In this document: positions 12,270 through 19,964 of the stretch, piece by piece | Numbering within the stretch: position 1 is the first letter of the stretch | How the letters are laid out: each line of letters starts with the position of its first letter | IMG/VR virus record: IMGVR_UViG_3300025418_001202 | Span: 1 to 25,355 of that record | From: a virus | Length of the DNA stretch: 25,355 bases | Strand: one strand, 5' to 3' | The notes under the pieces: model-generated | What the model was told of the DNA's origin: nothing | The model's database searches: none | What the model saw: only the letters and a program-made list of their open reading frames with translations | Made by a program: the position numbers and the translations under genes

Positions 12270-12919
12270 TTGATTCTGACAAAAAGAATTTTTTATCTTT
12301 GATCTCGAACGTTTATGCGTTTTACCGACAGGATTTTTCGACTTTTGCCGGATTGGTCTGGTGGGAGGCAATGAGGCCGTTTGATTTTGCCGCGGTAAGC
12401 GACGCATTAAATCGCCATTGCATCAACCCCGACAACGGCCAATTTATGCCCAAACCCGCCGATGTCGTCCGAATGCTTCAAGGGTCAAGCAAAGATGCTG
12501 CCTTGATTGCTTGGTCAAAGGTTGATCGTGCTGTTCGGGTTGTCGGCACATATGAGAGCGTAATTTTTGATGATGCTCTGATCCACCGGGTGATCACGGA
12601 TATGGGTGGCTGGATTCAACTTGGTCATAAAAAGGAGGAAGAGTGGCCTTTCGTTAAAAACGAGTTTGAAAATCGTTATAGAGGCTATTCCTTAAGACAA
12701 GAAAAACCGGAATATCCAAAGGTATTAATCGGGATTTCGCAGAGTCAAAACGATCAAATGGGGTTGTCATCAAATTTGCCTCGACTGATCGGCCATCCAG
12801 CGCGTGCGCAACTTGTTTTTGATAATGGCGGCATACAGGCCGAGCCCATCCTCAGGTTGAATGAATCTTTGACAAGTTTGTCGATTGCGACGGATGACAG
12901 CCATAGGGTGGCTGCATGA
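12266..12919 (+). CDS. Helicase-loader-like replication protein (DUF6475 type, P analogue)
   Basis: This is a 217-residue protein. The N-terminal ~75 residues (FYRQDFSTFAGLVWWEAMRP, FDFAAVSDALNRHCINPDNG, QFMPKPADVVRML) match the DUF6475 family, which follows O-like initiators in many proteobacterial phages. Residues about 120-160 (GGWIQLGHKKEEEWPFVKNE) are also typical. By position and family it should bring the host DnaB helicase to the origin inside the preceding gene. The last ~50 residues are variable. It is coupled to the initiator gene by ATGA. Confidence 0.8.
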   Translation: MIDSDKKNFLSLISNVYAFYRQDFSTFAGLVWWEAMRPFDFAAVSDALNRHCINPDNGQFMPKPADVVRMLQGSSKDAALIAWSKVDRAVRVVGTYESVIFDDALIHRVITDMGGWIQLGHKKEEEWPFVKNEFENRYRGYSLRQEKPEYPKVLIGISQSQNDQMGLSSNLPRLIGHPARAQLVFDNGGIQAEPILRLNESLTSLSIATDDSHRVAA

Positions 12920-13095
12920 CTCACAAACACGGTCCCGTTTATCAACTTAAAACCTGCATCGATTGCGCTGCCGCTTTGATTCGATCTGCAAGGCCAAACC
13001 GAAAACTGCAGGACACACGCATTTATTTTTTAACTCGGTACCGAGGCTGGGATAGAGAAGTGCTGATTAACCATTTGAGGGCAACCAATGTTTAA
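12916..13095 (+). CDS. Small cysteine-pair phage protein
   Basis: This is a 59-residue reading frame from ATG 12916 (ATGA overlap with the previous stop) to TAA 13095. It contains C14-x2-C17 (KTCIDCAAAL) and an arginine/aromatic-rich second half (DTRIYFLTRYRGWDREVL). It is basic and may bind nucleic acid. It overlaps the next gene by 8 nt. The clean overlap on the upstream side and the protein-like composition support a real gene. I recognise no family. Confidence 0.7.
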   Translation: MTHKHGPVYQLKTCIDCAAALIRSARPNRKLQDTRIYFLTRYRGWDREVLINHLRATNV

Positions 13096-13321
13096 CGAAA
13101 TGTTAAAGGAAGCAGGAAAGGCGGCAGGCGAGGCTCGTCGAGTTTATGGAGTCGATTCTCATGAATACAAAGCTGCGATCGACAAAATTGACGAGATCAA
13201 TCACTACTGGAAACAGAGCGCACCAAGGATGTTTATTGCGCCGGACGATCCAGACTTGCTCGAGAGACTGGCGGCGCTGGATGCTCGTAATGCTCTAGCC
13301 AAGGCGCAGAAAATTCAATGA
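13088..13321 (+). CDS. Hypothetical small helical phage protein
   Basis: This 77-residue protein is mostly helical: EMLKEAGKAAGEARRVYG, HEYKAAIDKIDEINHYW, then LLERLAALDARNALAKAQ. It has no cysteine or membrane segment. Ribosome site GAGGG lies eight bases before ATG 13088, and its stop overlaps the rusA start as ATGA. Function unknown; being coupled to rusA suggests a part in DNA metabolism, but that is only context. Confidence 0.7.
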   Translation: MFNEMLKEAGKAAGEARRVYGVDSHEYKAAIDKIDEINHYWKQSAPRMFIAPDDPDLLERLAALDARNALAKAQKIQ

Positions 13322-13710
13322 TTATTGTCGTGACCCCGTTCCCACCGAGCGTCAATCATTACTACGGTATTGGTCGCGGCGGTCGCAAGTTTATTAAACC
13401 GGCTGGGGTTGAGTATCGGGCGGCTGTGTTGAATTACGTCACTAGATACAGGATCAAGGCACCGGATGGAAGGTTGCAGGTCGGCATTCACCTGTACCCG
13501 CCAGATAAGCGGCGACGCGACATCGATAATCCGTGCAAAGCAGTTTTAGATGCGCTAACCCATGCCGGAGTCTATCAAGATGATTGTCTGATCGATGATC
13601 TAAGAGTGACCAGAATGCCCGTCGTCGAGGGCGGGATGCTCAGAATTTTTATTTCTCAATACATGCCAATCAAAGAGGTGGAATATGACCAAGCAAAAAT
13701 CAAACGATAA
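13318..13710 (+). CDS. rusA: RusA-family Holliday junction resolvase
   Basis: This is a 130-residue protein, close to E. coli RusA (120). The acidic catalytic residues are visible: D68 and D70 in RRRDIDNPCKAVLDAL, and D88/D89 in GVYQDDCLIDDL. The N-terminus VTPFPPSVNHYY is typical. RusA dimers cut four-way junctions symmetrically, which clears recombination intermediates before packaging. It lies at the end of the replication/recombination block, as in other lambdoid phages. Confidence 0.93.
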   Translation: MIIVVTPFPPSVNHYYGIGRGGRKFIKPAGVEYRAAVLNYVTRYRIKAPDGRLQVGIHLYPPDKRRRDIDNPCKAVLDALTHAGVYQDDCLIDDLRVTRMPVVEGGMLRIFISQYMPIKEVEYDQAKIKR

Positions 13711-13849
13711 AGTCGCAACGGCACGTCAGCTTTTTATCAATCGACCATATAAGCCTGATATGGCGTTGAAAGTAGCGGCAAAGCGGGCACAAATTCAGCC
13801 AGAGCTGGTGTCGGTGACAAGTCGAGTTCCAGAGATTCGCCGCCCGTGA
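13685..13849 (+). CDS. Small basic phage protein between rusA and the sigma-like gene
   Basis: This is a 54-residue frame from ATG 13685 to TGA 13849, with a strong ribosome site (GAGGTGG) just before the ATG. It overlaps rusA by 26 nt and the next gene as GTGA. The protein is basic with a helix-turn-like arrangement (TARQLFINRPYKPDMALKVA, then AAKRAQIQPELVSVTSRVPE) that could be a minimal DNA-binding unit. The family is not recognised. Confidence 0.68.
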   Translation: MTKQKSNDKVATARQLFINRPYKPDMALKVAAKRAQIQPELVSVTSRVPEIRRP

Positions 13850-14253
13850 AAATTAGCTATTCAAAACTCATCAAGATACGCGACAGCGCAGGCTATTTGT
13901 CGAATGACTTTTTGAGTGCCTGTGCCGAGCATGCGGAAACTAGTCCAGATCTGGTTTTTAAGGCTTATTTCTCAAAGTTTAAAAAAACTTATCACTTATC
14001 TAGCGATACCGTACCCATCGGCGGCGCAGTTTACGAAGAGTTGCGACAGCGTTTTTTTAAAGAGATTTTGAATCACAAGCGTTTGGTTGCTCTTATCGAA
14101 TGCCCGGTTGACGGCGTTACTCCGCTGCACGAGTTGGGCGATCAGATCGGCCTGACGAAGGAAAGGGCTCGGCAAATCGAAAGAAATGCTTTGAGGCACA
14201 TCGCAAAGGTGATGAAACGCACGTTCAAGGCATCAGATTTAATGGAGGCATAA
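13846..14253 (+). CDS. Sigma-70 region 4-like protein, candidate late regulator
   Basis: This is a 135-residue protein. Residues about 91-122 (VTPLHELGDQIGLTKERARQ, then IERNALRHI) follow the sigma-70 region 4.2 signature of RpoD-type factors, the part that reads the -35 element and holds the beta flap. Residues 1-85 show no recognisable region 2 or other domain, so this is not a full sigma factor. GTG 13846 overlaps the preceding stop as GTGA. In lambdoid maps the gene just after rusA is the late antiterminator Q. A region-4 protein here could redirect RNA polymerase to late promoters, act as an antiterminator scaffold, or bind DNA alone. Function is inferred. Confidence 0.75.
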   Translation: MKISYSKLIKIRDSAGYLSNDFLSACAEHAETSPDLVFKAYFSKFKKTYHLSSDTVPIGGAVYEELRQRFFKEILNHKRLVALIECPVDGVTPLHELGDQIGLTKERARQIERNALRHIAKVMKRTFKASDLMEA

Positions 14254-14484
14254 ATGGCATACGAATCTTGGATGTATGGCGACCCTGAGTTTGTTGCGCT
14301 TCGTAAAGAGGCTGAGCGGCTGCGCAAGGATGCGGCTTGCGGTGAGTGTGTTCATAAGCGCTCAATAGAAATTAACCGAGAGGTTCACAACGCCTGCGAA
14401 TTTAAACGTCGAGTTTATGGCAAGCGCTGCGAACTTTTCAAGCGCGACCAATCTGTCGTTTATTTTGAGGATTCGTGCAAATGA
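14254..14484 (+). CDS. Small cysteine-rich (zinc-binding) phage protein
   Basis: This 76-residue protein has cysteines in CGECVHK (29 and 32) and NACEFKRRVYGKRC (48 and 59), plus a final C, so it is probably a zinc protein. Residues about 10-25 form a charged helix (EFVALRKEAERLRK). Ribosome site GGAGG lies five bases before the ATG, and the stop overlaps the next start as ATGA. This kind of 'CGxCxH...C...C' protein is common next to late regulators of proteobacterial phages; function unknown. Confidence 0.72.
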   Translation: MAYESWMYGDPEFVALRKEAERLRKDAACGECVHKRSIEINREVHNACEFKRRVYGKRCELFKRDQSVVYFEDSCK

Positions 14485-14888
14485 CCCGCGACCAATCGGA
14501 ACAAATCGAAACCTTATTCACAATCTGGTGGGAACAACAGAATTCGTGGCGCATGCGCCTCGGTGCTCCGACTTCGGCCATTTATTCACGTCACGCTCAA
14601 TCGACAGATATTTATACAGATGGCGACGATATTGACGCGCGAATCGATAAAGAAACGGCAAACGCTGTTGAAAAAATTATGCGCGACACGCTTAGCTTCG
14701 CCCAGTACAACGCCATTGAAATTCACGCACGAAACAGAGTTAACAAAATATCAGTGTTCCGCAGTGGTCGGGTCAAGCCAGAAGAAGCGCATGCCGTGTA
14801 TACCGAGGCAAAAGAGACTTTATGTCCACACCTAATTCGCGGGGGGCTAGTAAAAAGAGTTGAACAGGAGCAAAATCGGTGGAAGTAA
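14481..14888 (+). CDS. Conserved phage protein upstream of the late operon
   Basis: This is a 135-residue protein. Numbering from ATG 14481 (ATGA overlap with the previous stop; an in-frame GTG at 14475 is an alternative), it has a WWEQQNSWRM segment at about 18-28 and a conserved-looking second half (LSFAQYNAIEIHARNRVNK, ISVFRSGRVKPEEAHAVYTE, AKETLCPHLIRGGLV). I recall similar proteins in other proteobacterial phages at the end of the early right operon but no function. By position it is the second candidate for a late transcription regulator, besides the sigma-like protein. Confidence 0.68.
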   Translation: MTRDQSEQIETLFTIWWEQQNSWRMRLGAPTSAIYSRHAQSTDIYTDGDDIDARIDKETANAVEKIMRDTLSFAQYNAIEIHARNRVNKISVFRSGRVKPEEAHAVYTEAKETLCPHLIRGGLVKRVEQEQNRWK

Positions 14889-14932
14889 TTGCAATACAAA
14901 ACAGTGATTTTTCATTTAAAAGGGAGTTGATA

Positions 14933-15091
14933 GTGGAATCGATATTTGGCGGATTCATTTTTGTATTGATTTTGTTTTTGTTTGGCCGAGAGATTTTTTG
15001 CTGGTACTTCAAGATCAATAAAACGATTGCTGTGCTTGAGCGTATTGAGAGCGAGATCAAGTATTACAACGACACCAATGTTGCTCAGTAG
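14933..15091 (+). CDS. Small single-pass membrane protein
   Basis: This is a 52-residue protein from GTG 14933, chosen because AAAGGGAG sits six bases upstream. An in-frame GTG at 14879 with AGGAG would add 18 residues. One transmembrane helix (IFGGFIFVLILFLFGREIF) is followed by CWYFKINKTI and a charged helix (AVLERIESEIKYYN). This 'REI.CWYFKIN' pattern occurs in small conserved membrane proteins. It is the last early gene before the late leader. A holin role is possible in principle, but the sequence gives no direct support. Confidence 0.6.
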   Translation: MESIFGGFIFVLILFLFGREIFCWYFKINKTIAVLERIESEIKYYNDTNVAQ

Positions 15092-15109
15092 AGACAAAAT
15101 ATTTTTATG

Positions 15110-15137
15110 TTGTTTTTGAATAAAAATCCTTCATAAT
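15110..15137 (+). promoter_or_regulatory. Candidate late promoter
   Basis: TTGTTT (15110-15115) is followed after 16 bp by CATAAT (15132-15137), a five-of-six match to a -10. It lies in the 232-nt gap between the early operon and the late genes. The predicted leader RNA starts near a small hairpin (TCGGG 15147-15151 with CCCGA 15161-15165) and runs into the two terminators, as a Q-dependent late leader does. The -35 is weak, which fits need for an activator or a special sigma-like factor. Confidence 0.35.
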
Positions 15138-15227
15138 AATTACAGGTCGGGAAAGTTGCGCCCGATTGAAACGTAATTGCCGCTTCGCAAAAAGCTGCCA
15201 TCCAGGTGCGATTCGTTAAAACCAATT

Positions 15228-15265
15228 AAGCTCGTAGATTAAAAGTCTGCGGGCTTTTTATTTTG
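15228..15265 (+). terminator. Intrinsic terminator in the late leader, first of two
   Basis: An 11-bp stem with three G-U pairs (AAGCTCGTAGA 15228-15238 with TCTGCGGGCTT 15246-15256) is followed by TTTTTATTTTG. It lies upstream of all late genes on the strand of late transcription. Confidence 0.75.
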
Positions 15266-15294
15266 TCTCCTTGTTTGAGTGTTTCTCAAACCTT

Positions 15295-15319
15295 GACCGT
15301 CTCGCAGGCGGTCTTTTTT
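15295..15319 (+). terminator. Intrinsic terminator in the late leader, second of two
   Basis: GACCGTCT pairs with AGGCGGTC (15295-15313, one T-G step, 3-nt loop), followed by six T. Between it and the first terminator lies a third hairpin (GTTTGAG 15273-15279 with CTCAAAC 15285-15291). The HNH gene starts only five bases after the T run, so late genes need read-through. Confidence 0.75.
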
Positions 15320-15323
15320 ATAC

Positions 15324-16172
15324 ATGCCAGCCAGACCTAAAAGCACTTGCCGAAAAGATGGTTGTGTTGTTCTGCTGGATAGGCCGGGCTTCTGTTCCGA
15401 TCACAAGCCTCAGGCATTCGCCAACAAGTCGGTGCGTGGCGCTTATGGCTACGATTGGTCCAAGCGGATCCGGCCAGCCGTGATGCGGCGAGATAATGGC
15501 CTGTGCCAAGTATGCAAGTCCAGGGGTATCTTGAGCCCAGCACAAGAGGTTGATCATATCGTCAATATTGCAGAGGGCGGCTCGGACAGCTTCGATAACC
15601 TGCAAGCCATCTGTATTGAATGCCATCGCGCCAAGACGAACAAAGAAAAGAAGGGCTCGCATAAAGGGCAGCCGTTGACCGATGATCTGATACATCCCAA
15701 CTGGATACGTCGGGCGGCTATGCCCGTCACGATAGTCTGCGGTGCCGCTGGCTCAGGTAAGTCGACCTACGTCGCTACGCACTTGAGCGATGGGGACATC
15801 GTCATTGACCTTGACGCCATTCGTCTATCTCTCGGCCTATCCCTAGATGACAAGTCGACCGATGCCATAGGGGAGTGCCTAGCAACTCGTAATCGAATGC
15901 TGGATGCCCTCCACACAAAAATCACAGACAAACAAGCGTGGTTCATCGTATCGGAGCCTGTCGGGTTATTTCGAGAGGACTGGGCAAAGATGCTCGGTGC
16001 CGAGAAGGTGCTTGTAATGATGACACCGTTAAACGAATGCTTAAGCCGCATCAATGCGACTCGGTCAGGTTTTCATAAGGTCAAAAGCCTTCATGCAGCA
16101 CAGGTCTGGTGGGATAAATATGAGCCATCCTCGATTGATACGGTCATATCGGTGGGCGCACGGGGTCTCTGA
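15324..16172 (+). CDS. HNH endonuclease fused to a P-loop NTPase
   Basis: This is a 282-residue protein. Residues 1-110: zinc pairs (C9, C14, C24, H27; C61-x2-C64; C97 and C100-H101) around VDHI (D77, H78) and an N92 form an HNH nuclease of the kind encoded beside terminases (compare HK97 gp74), which stimulates terminase cutting at cos. Residues 132-282: Walker A GAAGSGKST (140-148) and DGDIVIDLDAI form a small P-loop ATPase or kinase-like domain that many phages encode as a separate gene near the terminase. Here both lie in one frame with a short linker (PLTDDLIHPNWIRRA). An internal ATG (M133) exactly at the ATPase start has no clear ribosome site but could allow separate production. No ribosome site is evident for ATG 15324. 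Confidence 0.87.
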   Translation: MPARPKSTCRKDGCVVLLDRPGFCSDHKPQAFANKSVRGAYGYDWSKRIRPAVMRRDNGLCQVCKSRGILSPAQEVDHIVNIAEGGSDSFDNLQAICIECHRAKTNKEKKGSHKGQPLTDDLIHPNWIRRAAMPVTIVCGAAGSGKSTYVATHLSDGDIVIDLDAIRLSLGLSLDDKSTDAIGECLATRNRMLDALHTKITDKQAWFIVSEPVGLFREDWAKMLGAEKVLVMMTPLNECLSRINATRSGFHKVKSLHAAQVWWDKYEPSSIDTVISVGARGL

Positions 16173-16288
16173 AGCAGGGCGGGGGTGGTTGAATCTCTGC
16201 AAGATGACCGAAGATAACCGAATTTGCAGCTCTTTTTTTACAGCCGCGTTTTAAAGTAGGGTGGGGTTTCCCCGTTTTGGAGCATTAC
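16173..16288 (+). other. Non-coding gap before terS, candidate cos region
   Basis: This gap between the HNH gene and terS has features expected of a cohesive-end site. A G-rich block (16177-16188, GGGCGGGGGTGG) is of the kind found at 3'-overhang cos sites of HK97-like phages. It is followed by two 10-bp direct repeats (GATGACCGAA 16203-16212, GATAACCGAA 16213-16222) and an inverted repeat framing them (CTGCAA 16197-16202 with TTGCAG 16224-16229). GGGG-TTT-CCCC lies at 16263-16273. The cut position cannot be read from sequence. Confidence 0.4.
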
Positions 16289-16735
16289 ATGGCAGGACGC
16301 AAGCCAAAACCGACGACGTTAAAGCTTATTCAGGGCAATCCGGGCAAGCGCCCGATCAACAAGTCAGAGCCAGTTGCAAAGGGCGAAGTTGAAATGCCGG
16401 ATTGGTTAAGCGACTCGGCAAAATCACAATGGGAAATTGTCAGTAAGACGCTGAAACAGTCTGGGCTTTTGACTGCGCTTGATAGTCAGTCACTGGCTTT
16501 GTATTGCGAGGCTTTTGCGCGATTTAAAGAAGCGTCCGATGCGCTAGCTCGAGACGGGGCGATGATCGTCACACCTAATGGGATGACAATGCAATCGCCG
16601 TGGCTTGCGGTCGCAAACAAAAGCCACGATCAAATGGTCAAGTTGTTGGCTGAATTTGGTATGACGCCAAGTTCACGGAGCAAAGTGACCGCAACCAAAC
16701 AAGACGAAGTTAATCCTTTTGCGAGATTCAGTTAA
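16289..16735 (+). CDS. terS: Terminase small subunit, P27 family
   Basis: This 148-residue protein opens with GRKPKPTTLKLIQGNPGKRP, the signature of the P27 family small terminase, and continues with MPDWLSDSAKSQWEIVSKTL, GLLTALDSQSLALYCEAFAR. The small subunit recognises the packaging site and recruits the large subunit. ATG 16289 with GGAG six bases upstream is chosen over an in-frame TTG at 16277. It is directly followed by terL. Confidence 0.93.
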   Translation: MAGRKPKPTTLKLIQGNPGKRPINKSEPVAKGEVEMPDWLSDSAKSQWEIVSKTLKQSGLLTALDSQSLALYCEAFARFKEASDALARDGAMIVTPNGMTMQSPWLAVANKSHDQMVKLLAEFGMTPSSRSKVTATKQDEVNPFARFS

Positions 16736-16737
16736 GT

Positions 16738-18429
16738 GTGTCGAGCCATATTGATCGCTGCAATGACTATGCCCGAGGTGTAGTCGCGGGGAAAATTCCT
16801 GCTGCGAAATACATTAGGCTCGCCTGTCAGAAGCACATCGATGACCTGAAATTAAGTAAGAAGAAGGAATTTAAATACAAGTTTGATAACGATGCGGCAT
16901 CCAAGGCTTGCGAGTTTATTGAACTATTCCCACACGTTAAGGGAAAATGGGCGAGGACGTTAGAGCGGATTGTTTTAGAGCCGTGGCAATGCTTCATCCT
17001 TTGTAATATTTTTGGTTGGCTGAGAAAGTCTGACAAACGACGGCGGTACCGATCGGCGTACATCAAGGTTCCTCGAAAAAACGGCAAGTCGATGCTGGCC
17101 GCTGGAATCGGTTTGTACATGCTGCTGGCAGACAAAGAGCCGGGTGCCGAGATTTATTCGGGCGCGACAACCGAGAAACAGGCGTGGGAGACGTTTAGGC
17201 CGGCCAAGGATATGCTGGTAAAAACGCCTAATGCATTGCAATATTTTGGCGTTGAAGTTTTTGCTAAATCGATTTCGTCGGCAAAGACTGGATCCCGCTT
17301 TGAGCCTGTGATTGGCAAGCCTGGAGACGGTTCCAGTCCGCATTGTTGTTTAGTCGACGAGTATCACGAGCACGATACGCCTGATCTGTACAACACGATG
17401 GAAACTGGGATGGGTGCGCGAGAGCAGCCATTGATGTTGGTGATTACGACTGCCGGTTTTAACCTTGCAGGTCCGTGTTATGAGAAAGAAACCGAGTTAA
17501 AGCGGGTTCTTGATGGCGTGGTCGACAACCCCGAGTTGTTCGGCATGATCTACGGTATTGATGACGAGGACGACTGGAGCGATCCGGCGTCGCTCAGGAA
17601 GGCCAATCCGAATTATGGTGTTTCCGTCGATGCCGAGTTTTTGGAGTCAGCACAGCGTCAAGCTTTACAAAATCCAGTTCAACAAAACAGATTTAAGACG
17701 AAGCACCTAAACGTATGGTGCTCGGCTCGAGCCGCGTGGATGAACATGCAGCTCTGGCACCTTGCGGGTGATCCGCTGCTGACGATTGATGAGTTGGCTG
17801 GTGAAGAATGCTGGTTTGGTATTGACCTAGCGTCTAAAACCGACCTTTGCACTTTGCAGATTTTGTTTCGTAAACAGCTAGCTGGTGAAGATCACTATTA
17901 CTTGTTTGGTCGGTATTGGTTGCCAGAGGATACGGTTAACGAGCCCGGCATCAATCACGCGTCATATGTGAAATGGCAAAAGCAGGGTGTATTGACCGTG
18001 ACGGACGGTGCCACGGTGGATTTTGAACAGGTAACCGAGGAAGTCGTTGAGTTGATGAAAAGACTCAATCCCGCCGAGGTGGTGTTTGATCCATTCAATG
18101 CTACGCAAATGAGCCAGAATTTAATGGCTGCAGGTGGCACAACTGTTGAGTTTACGCAAACGCCTCAGAACTTTGCGCTACCGATGGATGAGATTTTGTC
18201 GATGCTTAAAGCCAATCGGTTGCATCACGACGGTAACGAAATGACAACGTGGTGCATGAGTAACGTGGTTGGGCGAATCGCTCGGAAGGGCTTGTTGGCT
18301 CCAACCAAAGAACGGCCAGAAAACAAAATAGATGGAGCGGTGGCGGCAATTATGGCTATGAGTCGCCCAATTTCAAGCGATCCGAAGCCCTTTGTGATCG
18401 ACTCAACGTATCAAATTTTAATGGTCTAG
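16738..18429 (+). CDS. terL: Terminase large subunit (Terminase_1 type)
   Basis: This is a 563-residue protein of normal length. ATPase domain: Walker A VPRKNGKS (111-118), Walker B CCLVDE (203-208) and the coupling motif ITTAG (236-240). RNase H-like nuclease domain: D363 (FGIDLAS), D451 (VVFDPFN) and D532 (KIDGAVAA). It packages DNA into proheads and cuts it at the packaging site. The start is GTG 16738, three bases after the terS stop, without a strong ribosome site, so translation is probably coupled to terS. Confidence 0.96.
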   Translation: MSSHIDRCNDYARGVVAGKIPAAKYIRLACQKHIDDLKLSKKKEFKYKFDNDAASKACEFIELFPHVKGKWARTLERIVLEPWQCFILCNIFGWLRKSDKRRRYRSAYIKVPRKNGKSMLAAGIGLYMLLADKEPGAEIYSGATTEKQAWETFRPAKDMLVKTPNALQYFGVEVFAKSISSAKTGSRFEPVIGKPGDGSSPHCCLVDEYHEHDTPDLYNTMETGMGAREQPLMLVITTAGFNLAGPCYEKETELKRVLDGVVDNPELFGMIYGIDDEDDWSDPASLRKANPNYGVSVDAEFLESAQRQALQNPVQQNRFKTKHLNVWCSARAAWMNMQLWHLAGDPLLTIDELAGEECWFGIDLASKTDLCTLQILFRKQLAGEDHYYLFGRYWLPEDTVNEPGINHASYVKWQKQGVLTVTDGATVDFEQVTEEVVELMKRLNPAEVVFDPFNATQMSQNLMAAGGTTVEFTQTPQNFALPMDEILSMLKANRLHHDGNEMTTWCMSNVVGRIARKGLLAPTKERPENKIDGAVAAIMAMSRPISSDPKPFVIDSTYQILMV

Positions 18430-18432
18430 CGA

Positions 18433-19962
18433 ATGGGTTTATTGAGTTTCTTAACGGGTCGCAAAGCGTCGATGGATGACCGCTCGGCGTATGGCTCGTT
18501 CTGGTTTAACCCTCTTGGTTTTGGCAATTCCGCAGGCATGCGCGTCTCGCCTGACACCGCCATGCGGATCGGTGCGGTGTATGCGTCGGTTCGCGTGTTG
18601 TCGGAGACCATGGCATCGTTGCCATTTTGCCTGACCAGACCTCGCGCCGACGGCGGCAAAGATCGAGTAACCGATCACTGGGCATATCGGTTGTTCAATC
18701 GTCGGCCTAACGAGTTTCAAACGCCATTTGAGTTCAGGGAAATGCTGCAAGGTCATTTGGCATTGCGCGGAAATGCTTACAGTCAGATTTTCACTAATCA
18801 AAAAGGTGAAATTACCGATTTGCTGCCAATCTCACCAGATGCAATCACGGTTGAGATTTTAGAAAACGGTGATTATCGGTACCGGGTGCGCCTACGAAAC
18901 GGCGACACGACAGTATTGAGTCGAAGCGAAGTTTGGCATTTGCGTGGGCTGTCGAGCGACGGAATTTTAGGTTTGTCGCCGATTGCGATGGCTCGCGAGA
19001 GTTTCGGGGCGGCGCTCGCCGCTCAAGATTACTCGAACCGATTTTTTAGCAACGACGCAAAGCCGACTGGCGGCTGGCTTGAAATGCCCGGAGTTTTTAA
19101 GGACGCCGAGGCCAGAAAAGTTTTTCAAGAATCGTTACAAAATGCTCAGTCCGGCTCAAATCGTCACAAGCTGATGGTTCTAGACAATGGCATGAAGTAT
19201 CACGAGGTCGGCATAAACAACCGTGATTCACAATTTCTGGAACTTAGACAGTATCAAGTTACAGACATTGCAAGGATTTTTAGGATTCCGCCGCACCTGA
19301 TTGGTGACTTGTCCCGAGCGACGTTTACAAACATCGAGCAACAATCGCTTGAGTTTGCAACGTACACGATGACTCCGTGGGCCGAGCGATGGGAGTCATC
19401 TATTGAATCTCAACTGCTGCTTGACAGCGACAACCTAGAAGTAGAGTTTGACTTTGACAACCTCTTGCGAGGCGATCAGGCCGCACGTGCCGCGTTTTAT
19501 TCGTCCGGTATTAACGCAGGCTGGCTAACCAGAAACGAAGCCCGTGTTGCCGAGAATTTGAACCCAATCGAGGGCTTGGATGAACCGCTTGTTCCTCTGA
19601 ATATGGTCGAGGATGATGGCGAAACTGAGGCCAGCGAAACGAGCGAATTGCCGCCGCAAGACACCGCGAGCGCAAGGTATCAAGCGCGATTAAATGCGAT
19701 CTTGCAGTCAAGCGTTGATCGCTTGGCTCGTCGCGAAATCGGAATGATTGCGGGTTTCGTTAAATCATCGACCCCTCACGATCAGGTTAAAGAACAGTAT
19801 TTGGCGTTTGGTCAGATTGTGTCGGACGCGCTAGGCGTCGATGCTTCGCTTTACGTGGCTGATCGATGTTTGCAATTCTGCGCCCTGCAGTCGGGCGAGA
19901 TTGAATTATTTACTAGGTCGGCTGCGACTGAGTTGGCTCGATTGGCCGAATTGGAGAAATAG
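18433..19962 (+). CDS. Portal protein, HK97 family
   Basis: This is a 509-residue protein. The family pattern is clear: MRIGAVYASVRVLSETMASL, LPFCLTRPRADGG near the N-terminus, LFNRRPNEFQTPFEFREMLQ, and in the middle RNGDTTVLSRSEVWHLRGLS and FRIPPHLIGDLSRATFTNIE. It forms the dodecameric ring at one vertex through which DNA passes. About 100 residues after residue 400 are an extra C-terminal tail rich in Glu, Thr and Ala. It starts three bases after terL. Confidence 0.95.
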   Translation: MGLLSFLTGRKASMDDRSAYGSFWFNPLGFGNSAGMRVSPDTAMRIGAVYASVRVLSETMASLPFCLTRPRADGGKDRVTDHWAYRLFNRRPNEFQTPFEFREMLQGHLALRGNAYSQIFTNQKGEITDLLPISPDAITVEILENGDYRYRVRLRNGDTTVLSRSEVWHLRGLSSDGILGLSPIAMARESFGAALAAQDYSNRFFSNDAKPTGGWLEMPGVFKDAEARKVFQESLQNAQSGSNRHKLMVLDNGMKYHEVGINNRDSQFLELRQYQVTDIARIFRIPPHLIGDLSRATFTNIEQQSLEFATYTMTPWAERWESSIESQLLLDSDNLEVEFDFDNLLRGDQAARAAFYSSGINAGWLTRNEARVAENLNPIEGLDEPLVPLNMVEDDGETEASETSELPPQDTASARYQARLNAILQSSVDRLARREIGMIAGFVKSSTPHDQVKEQYLAFGQIVSDALGVDASLYVADRCLQFCALQSGEIELFTRSAATELARLAELEK

Positions 19963-19964
19963 AC

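Noticed and set aside
15180-15230. Stretch resembling a tRNA T arm (ccaggtgcgattc) in the late leader
   Set aside because: The flanking bases do not complete T, anticodon or acceptor stems, so no tRNA can be folded.
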